Shown piece by piece: positions 16,554-24,910 of a DNA stretch of 64,000 bases (its first letter is position 1; every line of letters begins with the position of its first letter). The position numbers and the translations under genes were made by a program. The notes beneath the pieces are model-generated. The model saw only the letters and a list, made by a program, of their open reading frames with translations. It ran no database searches and was not told where the DNA came from. Where the stretch lies: positions 124,001 to 188,000 of the forward strand of contig NZ_SMJU01000002.1 in the NCBI RefSeq assembly GCF_004348825.1, written 5' to 3'. The DNA is from Arundinibacter roseus. GTDB lineage: Bacteria > Bacteroidota > Bacteroidia > Cytophagales > Spirosomataceae.

Positions 16554-18065
16554 ATGAGCCAGGATTCTGCTTCCTCCACCGCCCGTCCCGCTGTCGGTAC
16601 ATCCCTACAAGATATTATTGGCCACGCCAAAGAATACGGATTTGTGTTTCCTTCTTCCGAAATTTATGACGGCCTGCAAGCTGTGTATGACTACGGCCAA
16701 AATGGGGTTGAATTAAAAAATAACCTCAAAAATGCCTGGTGGAAAGCAATGACACAACTTCATGACTCGATTGTCGGAATTGATGCAGCCATTTTTATGC
16801 ACCCCCTCACCTGGAAAGCCTCCGGGCACGTGGATGGGTTTAATGACCCGATGATCGATAACAAGGATTCCAAAAAGCGTTACCGGGCCGATCAGCTGCT
16901 GGAAGGGAAGGCTGAGCAATATGCCGCCGAAGGTAATCCCGAGCAGGGGCAGGCCCTCCTGACCGAAATGGGCCGGCTGCTGAGTGCCGAAGATTTGGCC
17001 GGCGTACGTGAGCTGATTATTGCCGAAGGAATCAAATGCCCCGTGTCGGGTACGGCCAATTGGACCGAAGTGCGGCAGTTTAACCTGATGTTTAGTACCC
17101 AAATCGGCTCTGTAGCCGAAGATGCCAACATGATTTATCTGCGGCCCGAAACGGCGCAGGGGATTTTTGTCAATTTTCTGAATGTTCAGAAAAGCGGACG
17201 CATGAAGGTTCCCTTCGGGATTGCTCAAATCGGCAAAGCATTCCGAAATGAAATTGTGGCCCGTCAGTTTATATTCCGTATGCGGGAATTTGAACAAATG
17301 GAAATGCAGTTTTTTGTACGCCCCGGTACCGAAATGACCTGGTACGAGGCCTGGAAAGAAACCCGCATGAAGTTCCATAAATCGATTGGCCTGCCGGCTG
17401 AAAAACTCAAATATCACGATCACGACAAACTGGCGCATTATGCCAATGCCGCCGTTGATATTGAATACGAGTTTCCGTTTGGGTTTAGAGAAATTGAAGG
17501 AATTCACTCACGCACGGATTTTGACCTGCGCAATCATCAGGAACTTTCCAAAAAGAAACAGCAATACTTTGACGCAGATCTTGACGAAAACGGCAAGCCT
17601 TATGGCAATTACATTCCGTACGTCGTAGAAACTTCCGTAGGTGCTGACCGTTTGTTTCTGGCAGCGTTCTGCAATGCCTACACCCGCGAAACTACCGGCG
17701 AGGGTGATTCGCTGAAAGAACGTACGTATCTGAAACTGCATCCGGCTTTGGCGCCTTTCAAAGCCGCTGTGTTGCCTTTGGTCAAAAAGGATGGACTAGC
17801 TGAAAAAGCGCAGGCAATTGCAGCTTCACTCAAATCTTCGTTCCGTACGGTATACGATGATGGTGCGGCGATCGGAAAACGCTATACCCGACAGGATTTG
17901 ATCGGAACGCCGTTCTGTATTGCGGTAGATTACCAAACGATGGAGGACGATACGGTCACGATTCGGTACCGCGATACGATGGAACAGGAGCGGGTTTCGA
18001 TTAGTGAATTAAAGGAAAAAATTGGTTACGCAGTTTCGGTAGAACGAATTCTGGAAGCGATCTAA
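16554..18065 (+). CDS. glyS: Glycine--tRNA ligase (single-chain, dimeric type)
   Basis: 503 residues, the normal length for the alpha2-type enzyme. The class II catalytic core is clear: TSLQDIIGHAKEYGFVFPSS at the N-terminus, the motif 2 region PFGIAQIGKAFRNEIVARQF, FEQMEMQFFV, and motif 3 VETSVGADRLFLAAFCNAY. The anticodon-binding domain starts around residue 395 (LHPALAPFKAAVLPLVKK) and ends near the C-terminus. It charges tRNA-Gly. The gene is monocistronic with a terminator directly downstream. Confidence 0.97.
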   Translation: MSQDSASSTARPAVGTSLQDIIGHAKEYGFVFPSSEIYDGLQAVYDYGQNGVELKNNLKNAWWKAMTQLHDSIVGIDAAIFMHPLTWKASGHVDGFNDPMIDNKDSKKRYRADQLLEGKAEQYAAEGNPEQGQALLTEMGRLLSAEDLAGVRELIIAEGIKCPVSGTANWTEVRQFNLMFSTQIGSVAEDANMIYLRPETAQGIFVNFLNVQKSGRMKVPFGIAQIGKAFRNEIVARQFIFRMREFEQMEMQFFVRPGTEMTWYEAWKETRMKFHKSIGLPAEKLKYHDHDKLAHYANAAVDIEYEFPFGFREIEGIHSRTDFDLRNHQELSKKKQQYFDADLDENGKPYGNYIPYVVETSVGADRLFLAAFCNAYTRETTGEGDSLKERTYLKLHPALAPFKAAVLPLVKKDGLAEKAQAIAASLKSSFRTVYDDGAAIGKRYTRQDLIGTPFCIAVDYQTMEDDTVTIRYRDTMEQERVSISELKEKIGYAVSVERILEAI

Positions 18066-18095
18066 AAGACGCCCAAATTTACTACTTTCCTTTAC

Positions 18096-18147
18096 TGGTG
18101 GTTAGACAAAAACAGAACGTTGTTTTTGTCTAATCACCATTTTTTTG
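18096..18147 (+). terminator. Intrinsic terminator of glyS
   Basis: TGGTGGTTAGACAAAAAC pairs with GTTTTTGTCTAATCACCA (one mismatch, 8-base loop) and is followed by a run of seven T's. Confidence 0.9.
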
Positions 18148-18465
18148 TAAAAACAGGTTCATTTTTAAACCTGTAAATCGGATTTTTATAAAAAAATTTA
18201 AGAATTAACTAAAATTTTTAAGATAGATTATAACCATATTTTATTCTGAAAAAGTGCCTCTTTGTAGTATTATATTATCACTTATTTATAAATAATAACA
18301 CAAAGAATTGCATATTTTCCATTATTGCGTAATAATATTTTGTTGAAAATTTAATTTGTGCTTTTTTTAGAACTTCAAAACTGGAAGATGCCAAAGCACG
18401 AACTGCTACGGAGCAAAATTCAGCCAATCAATTTCATTTTAACTTAACCAATCCTTCTTACTAAC
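18148..18465 (+). promoter_or_regulatory. AT-rich control region upstream of the P-II/amtB operon
   Basis: About 320 bases without a gene, very AT-rich, e.g. around 18181-18360. Near-matches to the -7 consensus occur (TAATTTG near 18350; TATTTTG near 18339) but none is exact with a proper -33. No sigma-54 element of the TGGCAC-N5-TTGC type is visible. It presumably holds the nitrogen-responsive promoter and a leader, but I cannot point to the operator. Confidence 0.35.
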
Positions 18466-18804
18466 ATGAAAAGAGTAGAAGCAATTATTCGAAAAACCAA
18501 GTTTACCGAAATGCAGGCCGCTCTGCACGAGGCTGGTATTGACTTTATGAGTTATTGGGAGGTTCGTGGCGTTGGAAAAGCAGTGGAAGAAAGATCCTAC
18601 CGGGGCATCGTGTACGATACAAGTATCATTGAGCGAATTATGGTTACATTTTATTGCCAGGATCAATTCCTCGATCCTGCGATTAAGGCTATTCTTTCAT
18701 CTGCAAAAACCGGAGAAATTGGTGATGGAAAAATCTTCGTGTCGGATGTCGAAAGAGCAATCAAGATTCGGAATGGCGAAGAAGGCACCGACGCCCTCAA
18801 CTAA
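18466..18804 (+). CDS. glnK: P-II family nitrogen regulatory protein (GlnK-like)
   Basis: 112 residues, the family's normal length. It starts MKRVEAIIRKTKF and ends with TGEIGDGKIFVSDVERAIKI plus RNGEEGTDALN, the conserved P-II C-terminal signature. The T-loop (about 35-55) reads GVGKAVEERSYRGIVYDTSI: it is one residue shorter than E. coli GlnB and lacks the GRQKGHTE sequence, but keeps a Tyr (Tyr50) aligned with the uridylylated Tyr51. It sits 49 bases before amtB, the classic pairing in which P-II trimers plug AmtB when nitrogen is abundant. ATP/2-oxoglutarate sensing is expected; the covalent control is uncertain because of the divergent loop. Confidence 0.93.
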   Translation: MKRVEAIIRKTKFTEMQAALHEAGIDFMSYWEVRGVGKAVEERSYRGIVYDTSIIERIMVTFYCQDQFLDPAIKAILSSAKTGEIGDGKIFVSDVERAIKIRNGEEGTDALN

Positions 18805-18853
18805 TTTATCAATACGTTTCACCTCTCACTAATCTCTATCAAAAGAATACACT

Positions 18854-20095
18854 ATGGAAGAGCTTTCTACAACAGTAAGTGACCTGGCGATGTCGGTCGA
18901 CAATATATGGGTTTTGATTGCCACCTGCCTGGTTATGTTTATGCAGGCTGGATTTGCGTTGGTGGAAGTGGGTTTTACCCGCGCTAAAAATGCCGCCAAT
19001 ATTTTGATGAAAAATTTGATGGACTTTGCCATTGGCTCGCTTGCCTTTTGGTTTATAGGATACAGCATCATGTTTGGCGAAGATATTGCAGGATTTATGG
19101 GTCAAATCACCCTTTTCTTCGGTCCTGACGAGGTAGATGGTCTGCCTCAAATTACGAAACTGATGTTTCAAACGGTTTTTGCCGCTACGGCCGCAACGAT
19201 CGTTTCGGGAGCAATGGCCGAGCGTACCCGCTTTGGTGCGTATTTGATTTACAGCCTTGTGATTACGCTGGTTATCTATCCGATCTCCGGTCACTGGACG
19301 TGGGGCGGCGGCTGGCTTTCTGAGCTAGGGTTTATTGATTTTGCCGGTTCTACCGTTGTTCACTCCGTTGGCGGCTGGGCGGCTTTGATTGGTGCAGCTC
19401 TGCTTGGCCCACGGGTAGGCAAGTACGTCAACGGACAGGCAAAAGCTATTCCGGGACACAACCTCGTTTTGGGTGCTTTGGGGGTGTTTATTCTTTGGTT
19501 GGGTTGGTTTGGATTTAACCCCGGCTCTCAATTGGCAGCAGCCGGAAAAGACAACGCAATTGCTATTTCACACATTTTTGCAACCACCAACCTGGCCGCT
19601 GCCGCAGGGGCAGTAGCTTCCATGATTATTTCCTGGATGCGTTACAAGCGTCCATCTCTGAGCATTACGCTCAACGGAGCACTGGCAGGACTCGTTGGTA
19701 TCACGGCGGGTTGTGCCGCGGTTTCTTTGGGAAGTGCCGCAATTATTGGAGCAATCTCCGGTGTAGCCTTGGTTTTCTCTCTTGAATTTATTGAAAACAA
19801 ACTCAAAATTGATGATCCCGTGGGTGCAATCTCGGTGCATGGCGTATGCGGTGCGTTGGGTACCTTGCTGGTCGGTGTTTTTGCGACCGAAGGCGGACTT
19901 CTCAATGGCGGCGGTTTTGCGCAGTTGGGTGTTCAGGCAATTGGCGTATTCTCTACCATGGGATGGGTAGTTGCTACCTCGTTCATTCTGTTTTTTGCAA
20001 TCAAGAAGACCGTCGGTCTACGCGAATCGAAGCGGGTGGAAGAAGAAGGATTGGATATTTACGAGCACGGCGAGTCGGTTTACAATTCAATCTAA
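18854..20095 (+). CDS. amtB: Ammonium transporter
   Basis: 413 residues with eleven expected membrane helices. Amt signatures include DNIWVLIATCLVMFMQAGFA and VEVGFTRAKNAANILMKNLM near the N-terminus. Both pore histidines are present, in STVVHSVGGWAALIGA and AISVHGVCGALGTLLVGVF. The N-terminus starts directly with the first helix and no cleaved signal. It conducts ammonium/ammonia across the inner membrane and is regulated by the P-II protein encoded just upstream. The operon ends at a strong terminator. Confidence 0.96.
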   Translation: MEELSTTVSDLAMSVDNIWVLIATCLVMFMQAGFALVEVGFTRAKNAANILMKNLMDFAIGSLAFWFIGYSIMFGEDIAGFMGQITLFFGPDEVDGLPQITKLMFQTVFAATAATIVSGAMAERTRFGAYLIYSLVITLVIYPISGHWTWGGGWLSELGFIDFAGSTVVHSVGGWAALIGAALLGPRVGKYVNGQAKAIPGHNLVLGALGVFILWLGWFGFNPGSQLAAAGKDNAIAISHIFATTNLAAAAGAVASMIISWMRYKRPSLSITLNGALAGLVGITAGCAAVSLGSAAIIGAISGVALVFSLEFIENKLKIDDPVGAISVHGVCGALGTLLVGVFATEGGLLNGGGFAQLGVQAIGVFSTMGWVVATSFILFFAIKKTVGLRESKRVEEEGLDIYEHGESVYNSI

Positions 20096-20140
20096 TGTTT
20101 GATTGAGTAAAGCACTTTACTCACGTTTGAAAACTTGCGA

Positions 20141-20175
20141 GGGCTTTTGGAAACCGTTTCCAAAAGCCCTTTTTT
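20141..20175 (+). terminator. Intrinsic terminator of the glnK-amtB operon
   Basis: Perfect 13-bp arms GGGCTTTTGGAAA and TTTCCAAAAGCCC with a 3-base loop, followed by six T's. Confidence 0.93.
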
Positions 20176-20222
20176 AGTGAAGTGCATTTCCAATAAGTTA
20201 TCTGCTTTGTTTTACTAAAAAA

Positions 20223-22694
20223 TCATTCTTTGTAAAACACCCGGCGGACACGTTCACTAACACCCGTAAGCAGCTCGTACGGAATGGTTTTTATTCGAGC
20301 GGCCAGTTCGGTAATAGGAACTTCCCTGCCAAAAACAATAACTTCGTCGCCTTCTTCGGCGGGTGCATGCGTCACATCAATCATGGTCATATCCATGCAA
20401 ATGTTGCCAACCGTAGGGCATAAAACACCATTGACACTTACCAATCCCACGCCATTCCCGAACCGTCGATCATAGCCATCCGCATAGCCCAAAGCCAGCG
20501 TAGCAATGCTCGCCTCCTGAAACAATTGCCCCCGCCGCCCGTACCCAACGGTATCTCCGGCTTTTACGTGTTTAATCTGAGAAATTGTTGTTTTAAGCGT
20601 ACCGACTGTTTGTAAAAACCGTTGCTCCATGCGCGTCGCCTCCACGCCGTAGAGGCCGATGCCGATGCGGACCATGTCGAGGCGGTATTCGGGAAAACGG
20701 ACAATGCCGGCAGAATTAAGAATGTGTTTGAGCGTTTGGTAGCCAAGTACCTGTTCAATCTGATGGGCGCTATGGATAAATCGCTCGTATTGCAGGCGCG
20801 AAAATGGCGTGTGTTCGCCTTCGTCAGCCCCGACCAAATGGCTAAAAACACTGTTTACCCGCAACTCAGGGTGTTCATGGAGTTGTTGCAACAGCCACGG
20901 AAGCTCAGCTTCCGGGAATCCCAGCCGGTGCATGCCCGTATCGATTTTCAGGTGAACTCCCGGCCCGTGGCCAGCATTTGAGCGGGCATGTATGTACTGA
21001 ATCCATTCGGTTAGTATTTTTTTACTAAATAACTCAGGTTCAAGCGTGTATTCCCACAATACATCGAAAGCAGATGGCGAGGGATTCATGACCATGATTG
21101 GTACTTCAATGCCACTTTGCCGCAAAGCAACGCCTTCGTCTGCGTAGGCGACGGCCAGATAATCGACCCGGTTGAATTGCAGCAAACGTGCTACTTCTAC
21201 ACTACCACTGCCATACGCAAAAGCCTTCACCATCACCATCAGGCGGGTGTTGGCACCCACTTTGTTGCGGTAGTAGTTGAGGTTATGCGTGAGCGCATCC
21301 AAATTAATTTCGAGCACAGTACCATGCGCTTTCTGTTGCAGCCGGTGTACGATTTTCTCAAAAGAAAAGGAACGCGCACCTTTGACAAGTACCACGCTAT
21401 TGCTGAGAAGCGGCAACGAGAATTGATTCAGAAAGTGCCCGGTATCCGAAAAAAAGTACGACTTTACCTCCGTAAACAGGGAGCGGTGACGGGTTATTTC
21501 GGGGCCAATGCCAACCAGTATATCCATTTTTTTTTCATGAATCAGCGCAGCAATTGATGCGTAAAGTTCTTCCGCTGGCTGCCCCGACTGCAACACATCC
21601 GAAAGTATAACCGCCCGCATGCCGCGATTTTCTTGTTGGCTCAAAAAATTTAGAGCAATGGTAAGGCCTTGTAAATCATTGTTGTAGGTGTCATCTATGA
21701 CTTGGCAATTATGAATGCCTTCTTTGATTTGCAACCGCATGGAAACCGGCAGGATTTTGGCGAGACGTTCCTGAATGATCTGCGGAGAAAGGCCGTGGTC
21801 GAGCAAAAAAACCAGGCAATGCGTAAGATTTTCGAGCGTTGCCTCATTTCGATAGCTTGTTTCAAACTGATGGTTTCCCAGACTTCCTGAAAGCTGTATG
21901 AGCGTCCGGGTGTCTTCACTAAGCCACTGTACCTGAATATCCGCGTGGCTCTGCGTACTCCACGCCAGCAGCTGCATGGCAGGATTGACGGGCCGCAGAA
22001 TAAGGCTAATTTCCTGATCTATTTCCTGAAAATCTTTTCGATAAATCAGTTTTTTGACTTTGGTGAAAAGCCGGAGTTTCTCCGTAATTTTTTGTTTTCT
22101 ACTCCGAAATCCTTCGTCATGTGCCGGGCCAATGTTAGTAAAAATACCGACGGTTGGCGCTATGATTGGCTGCAAATGTTCCATCTCGTGCGGACGCGAA
22201 AGACCCGCTTCAAACAATGCCACGGTGTGCGTCTCGTTCATGTTCCAGACCGACAACGGCACACCGATTTGTGAATTATAGCTTTTGGGACTAGCTACCA
22301 CGCGGTCGGGATTGGCCAAAAACTGCGCCAGCCACTCTTTCACGATTGTTTTGCCATTACTGCCCGTAATCCCAACCACCGGAATGCTAAACTTTTGGCG
22401 GTGCTGAGCGGCTACAAATTGCAGTGCCCGAAGGCTGTTGGCCACCACCCATACCGTGGCGTCGGTCCAGGCGTTGAGCTGAGCGGTAAGCGAAGGTGTC
22501 AGCGCTGCTTTTTCGACCACAAATTCACGGCCACCCTGTGCGTACACATCGGTCAGAAAGCGGTGCCCGTCGTGGTGTTCGCCCCGAAGAGCAAAAAACA
22601 AACTCTTGTCAGCAAAGGTGAGCTGACGGCTGTCGGTAAGTAAATAGTGCGCTTCCGTGCGAATTTCGGAAACGGGAATTTCGATTAAACTCAT
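20223..22694 (-). CDS. Bifunctional MurF ligase / alanine racemase
   Basis: 823 residues from MSLIEIPVSEIRTEA; an upstream ATG at 22718 would overlap the -7 box and is disfavoured. The N-terminal half is UDP-MurNAc-tripeptide:D-Ala-D-Ala ligase: substrate domain with TDSRQLTFADKSLFFALRGE, P-loop GITGSNGKT (108-116), and the Mur C-terminal domain to about 440. The C-terminal half is a PLP alanine racemase: the PLP lysine in MVMVKAFAYGSG (about residue 485), then GYGRRGQLF and TVGNICMDMTMIDV. The protein thus makes the D-Ala precursor and adds D-Ala-D-Ala to the cell-wall nucleotide. The fusion is known in Bacteroidota. Confidence 0.96.
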   Translation of the reverse strand: MSLIEIPVSEIRTEAHYLLTDSRQLTFADKSLFFALRGEHHDGHRFLTDVYAQGGREFVVEKAALTPSLTAQLNAWTDATVWVVANSLRALQFVAAQHRQKFSIPVVGITGSNGKTIVKEWLAQFLANPDRVVASPKSYNSQIGVPLSVWNMNETHTVALFEAGLSRPHEMEHLQPIIAPTVGIFTNIGPAHDEGFRSRKQKITEKLRLFTKVKKLIYRKDFQEIDQEISLILRPVNPAMQLLAWSTQSHADIQVQWLSEDTRTLIQLSGSLGNHQFETSYRNEATLENLTHCLVFLLDHGLSPQIIQERLAKILPVSMRLQIKEGIHNCQVIDDTYNNDLQGLTIALNFLSQQENRGMRAVILSDVLQSGQPAEELYASIAALIHEKKMDILVGIGPEITRHRSLFTEVKSYFFSDTGHFLNQFSLPLLSNSVVLVKGARSFSFEKIVHRLQQKAHGTVLEINLDALTHNLNYYRNKVGANTRLMVMVKAFAYGSGSVEVARLLQFNRVDYLAVAYADEGVALRQSGIEVPIMVMNPSPSAFDVLWEYTLEPELFSKKILTEWIQYIHARSNAGHGPGVHLKIDTGMHRLGFPEAELPWLLQQLHEHPELRVNSVFSHLVGADEGEHTPFSRLQYERFIHSAHQIEQVLGYQTLKHILNSAGIVRFPEYRLDMVRIGIGLYGVEATRMEQRFLQTVGTLKTTISQIKHVKAGDTVGYGRRGQLFQEASIATLALGYADGYDRRFGNGVGLVSVNGVLCPTVGNICMDMTMIDVTHAPAEEGDEVIVFGREVPITELAARIKTIPYELLTGVSERVRRVFYKE

Positions 22695-22715
22695 GAAATA
22701 AAAATTGGCATTTGG

Positions 22716-22723
22716 CAAAGGTA
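22716..22723 (-). promoter_or_regulatory. Putative -7 box of the MurF-Alr gene
   Basis: TACCTTTG on the minus strand matches TAnnTTTG exactly, about 22 bases before the preferred start codon. It supports the start at 22694 rather than 22718. No clear -33 TTG at 19-21 bases. Confidence 0.4.
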
Positions 22724-22742
22724 AACAAGTTTTCCGGGCAGT

Positions 22743-23828
22743 TTATAACCACTTTTTCCAACGAAAGTAAACGATCATTCCAAAGGTAATCAGCACCATA
22801 ATGCCCCAGGTGGCATAGTAGCCGTTGGGGTTTTCCAGCTCGGGCATGTACCGAAAATTCATGCCATAGACGCCTACAATGAAGGTAAGTGGCATAAAAA
22901 TAGCGGAGAAAATTGTCAACGTTTTCATGACCGAGTTCATCCGGTTGCTCACTGCTGAGAGTTGCACTTCTACCAAACTCGCCACCAATTCGCGGTAGGT
23001 GTCAAGGTTGTCTACCAGCTGAATGGTATGATCCAGGATGTCGCGGAAGTATGGAAAAACCCGTTTGGATACCAAAGGTGCATCGGGTCTGATGAGCGTG
23101 GAAACCATTTCGCGCAGGGGCCAAATGTATTTTCTGATAAAAGTTACTTCTCTTTTAAGTGTATACAGCGCTTCAAGTGAACCGGAAATTTTGTTCCCAA
23201 TTACGGTGTCTTCCATGTCTTCCAGCTGATCGCCCAGTCGTTCGAGGGTTATAAAGTAGTGGTCAACGATTACGTCCATCAGGGCGTATAGCAGATAGTC
23301 GGCCCCGTGACGGCGGGTTTTTCCAACGGAGGCTTTGAGCCGCTCAATGACCGGTAAAAAAATATCACCGGAATGCTCTTCCTGAAAAGAAATCAGATAA
23401 TCTCTTCCCAAAATCAGGGAAATATGCTCACCCCAGGCAGATTTTTGCGCGTCCTCATGCCCATGAATCATTTTGAGCGTGACGTACAAATGTCCGTCTT
23501 CGTAGGTTTCAATCTTTGGTTTTTGCAAGGTATTCATGACATCTTCCAGCAGCAGCGGATGCAGATGATACAGGCGTCCAAGGCTTTCGATTACATTGGA
23601 TTCGTGAATTCCGGTAACGTTAAGCCAGGTTACATGTGGTTGCGCTCCTTCTACTTTGTGAATCGTACAGGCCTCCAAAGTGGAAGCAACCTCTTCCTGA
23701 TAGAAAGATTCGTTGTACTCGATTCGCTTGATGAGCGTTTTGAAGTTGGTTTGCTCACCCACGTAGGTAAGCGTACCGGGAGAAGTCAGGAGCGTTTTAC
23801 GCTGTTTGCGGTGATCGTTTTTTGGCAT
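22743..23828 (-). CDS. corA: CorA-type magnesium/cobalt channel
   Basis: 361 residues. A large cytoplasmic N-terminal domain (about 1-295) contains VTWLNVTGIHESNVIESLGR and HPLLLEDVMNTLQKPKIETY. The two C-terminal membrane helices follow (TLTIFSAIFMPLTFIVGVYG and TWGIMVLITFGMIVYF), separated by the selectivity loop GMNFRYMPELENP. The YGMNF motif is the CorA hallmark. It forms pentamers that import Mg2+ in the inner membrane. An N-terminal basic extension (KNDHRKQRKTL) is present. A weak terminator of the upstream gene lies just before it. Confidence 0.95.
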   Translation of the reverse strand: MPKNDHRKQRKTLLTSPGTLTYVGEQTNFKTLIKRIEYNESFYQEEVASTLEACTIHKVEGAQPHVTWLNVTGIHESNVIESLGRLYHLHPLLLEDVMNTLQKPKIETYEDGHLYVTLKMIHGHEDAQKSAWGEHISLILGRDYLISFQEEHSGDIFLPVIERLKASVGKTRRHGADYLLYALMDVIVDHYFITLERLGDQLEDMEDTVIGNKISGSLEALYTLKREVTFIRKYIWPLREMVSTLIRPDAPLVSKRVFPYFRDILDHTIQLVDNLDTYRELVASLVEVQLSAVSNRMNSVMKTLTIFSAIFMPLTFIVGVYGMNFRYMPELENPNGYYATWGIMVLITFGMIVYFRWKKWL

Positions 23829-23892
23829 AAGGCAAAACCGGAATTAGTGAGTGTTCACAAACGGGGCAGTAAGTTCCGGCTTTAACCTTTTC

Positions 23893-23936
23893 AAAACCAC
23901 ACGTCCGGCTGTTTTTTTAATTTACCGGACGCGTGG
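23893..23936 (-). terminator. Terminator of the universal stress protein gene
   Basis: On the minus strand CCACGCGTCCGG pairs with CCGGACGTGTGG (one G-U) around a 16-base loop, followed by a short T-run. It separates the universal stress gene from corA. Confidence 0.6.
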
Positions 23937-23945
23937 CCTTACAAT

Positions 23946-24776
23946 TTAATCATTGATATGATAGATCAATAAAGGAATATGTGTGTCAATGATCATCTTT
24001 TTAGTCAGGCTTGGATTGGTAAAAAATCCTTCAAGAAAGCCTCGTTCACGAGCGGCCATTACCAGCAAATCAGCCTTTATTTCATCGCAATAATTTTCTA
24101 TTCCCTGAATTACGGAATCAGAATTTCTAGTTACAAAATCATCTTCCGTCAACGGAAATTCGGCCATGATTTGTGACTTGTACTGATCGTCCGATTGAAT
24201 ATCGGGCTGCGCATCCGAGTTTATTTTCAAAAACGTAACCCGTCCACCAAGCGACTTAAATAAAGGCAAGGCTTTCCGTAAAATATCATTTTCATCGTAC
24301 TCCAATTGAGTGGCATACACGATTTCGTGAAATGTTTTGGGCGTAGCCTGCGGCGGAATAATAAGCACCGGACACGGCGCATCAAGCCCGATGCGTGTGG
24401 CCGAACTGCCAATGAGTTTGTCCAGAAAACCGCCGGTACCGGTTCTGCCCAAAACCACAAGCGTGGGTTTGAATTGCTCAATTGCCTCAAATACAGCGGG
24501 ATGAATTCCGCCAATCGTCCAGATTCCATCCGCCTGATAGCCCTGCTCTTCGGCCGCAGTAACGTACTGTTCCAGCCGCTCCCGAAAACTTTCTTCGAGG
24601 TCCGGCGAGAGTGGAATCATGCCCGCACCCGACGGAACCGTCAGGTCGGGAACGGGTGGTTGATACGCATGCAAAATCAGCAGCTGCGTAGTTTCCTTAT
24701 CAGCCAGCAGTTTTGCCGCTGCCAGGGCGCGGTCAGCGTTGTCGGAAAAGTCTATGGGAACGAGTATTTTTTTCAT
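23946..24776 (-). CDS. Tandem-domain universal stress protein (UspA family)
   Basis: 276 residues made of two UspA folds. Domain 1 (about 1-145) starts MKKILVPIDFSDNADRALAA and carries the nucleotide-binding glycine pattern VLGRTGTGGFLDKLIGSSAT. Domain 2 (about 150-276) ends ADLLVMAARERGFLEGFF with PSLTKKMIIDTHIPLLIYH, in which the glycine motif is degenerate. So only the first half is likely to bind ATP. The family responds to starvation and envelope stress; the specific role is unknown. It stands alone between corA and a dehydrogenase gene. Confidence 0.93.
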   Translation of the reverse strand: MKKILVPIDFSDNADRALAAAKLLADKETTQLLILHAYQPPVPDLTVPSGAGMIPLSPDLEESFRERLEQYVTAAEEQGYQADGIWTIGGIHPAVFEAIEQFKPTLVVLGRTGTGGFLDKLIGSSATRIGLDAPCPVLIIPPQATPKTFHEIVYATQLEYDENDILRKALPLFKSLGGRVTFLKINSDAQPDIQSDDQYKSQIMAEFPLTEDDFVTRNSDSVIQGIENYCDEIKADLLVMAARERGFLEGFFTNPSLTKKMIIDTHIPLLIYHIND

Positions 24777-24910
24777 AAATTTTGAGAGTGATAAATCAGC
24801 TACAAGGTAGCAAAAACTACCGGGGATTTGGATTATGAAATTGTGAAAAAAATCATCCCTGCACCTTGATTGTCGTCAGGATTCGGAAAGAATAGTGGGC
24901 CCTGTGAGCG

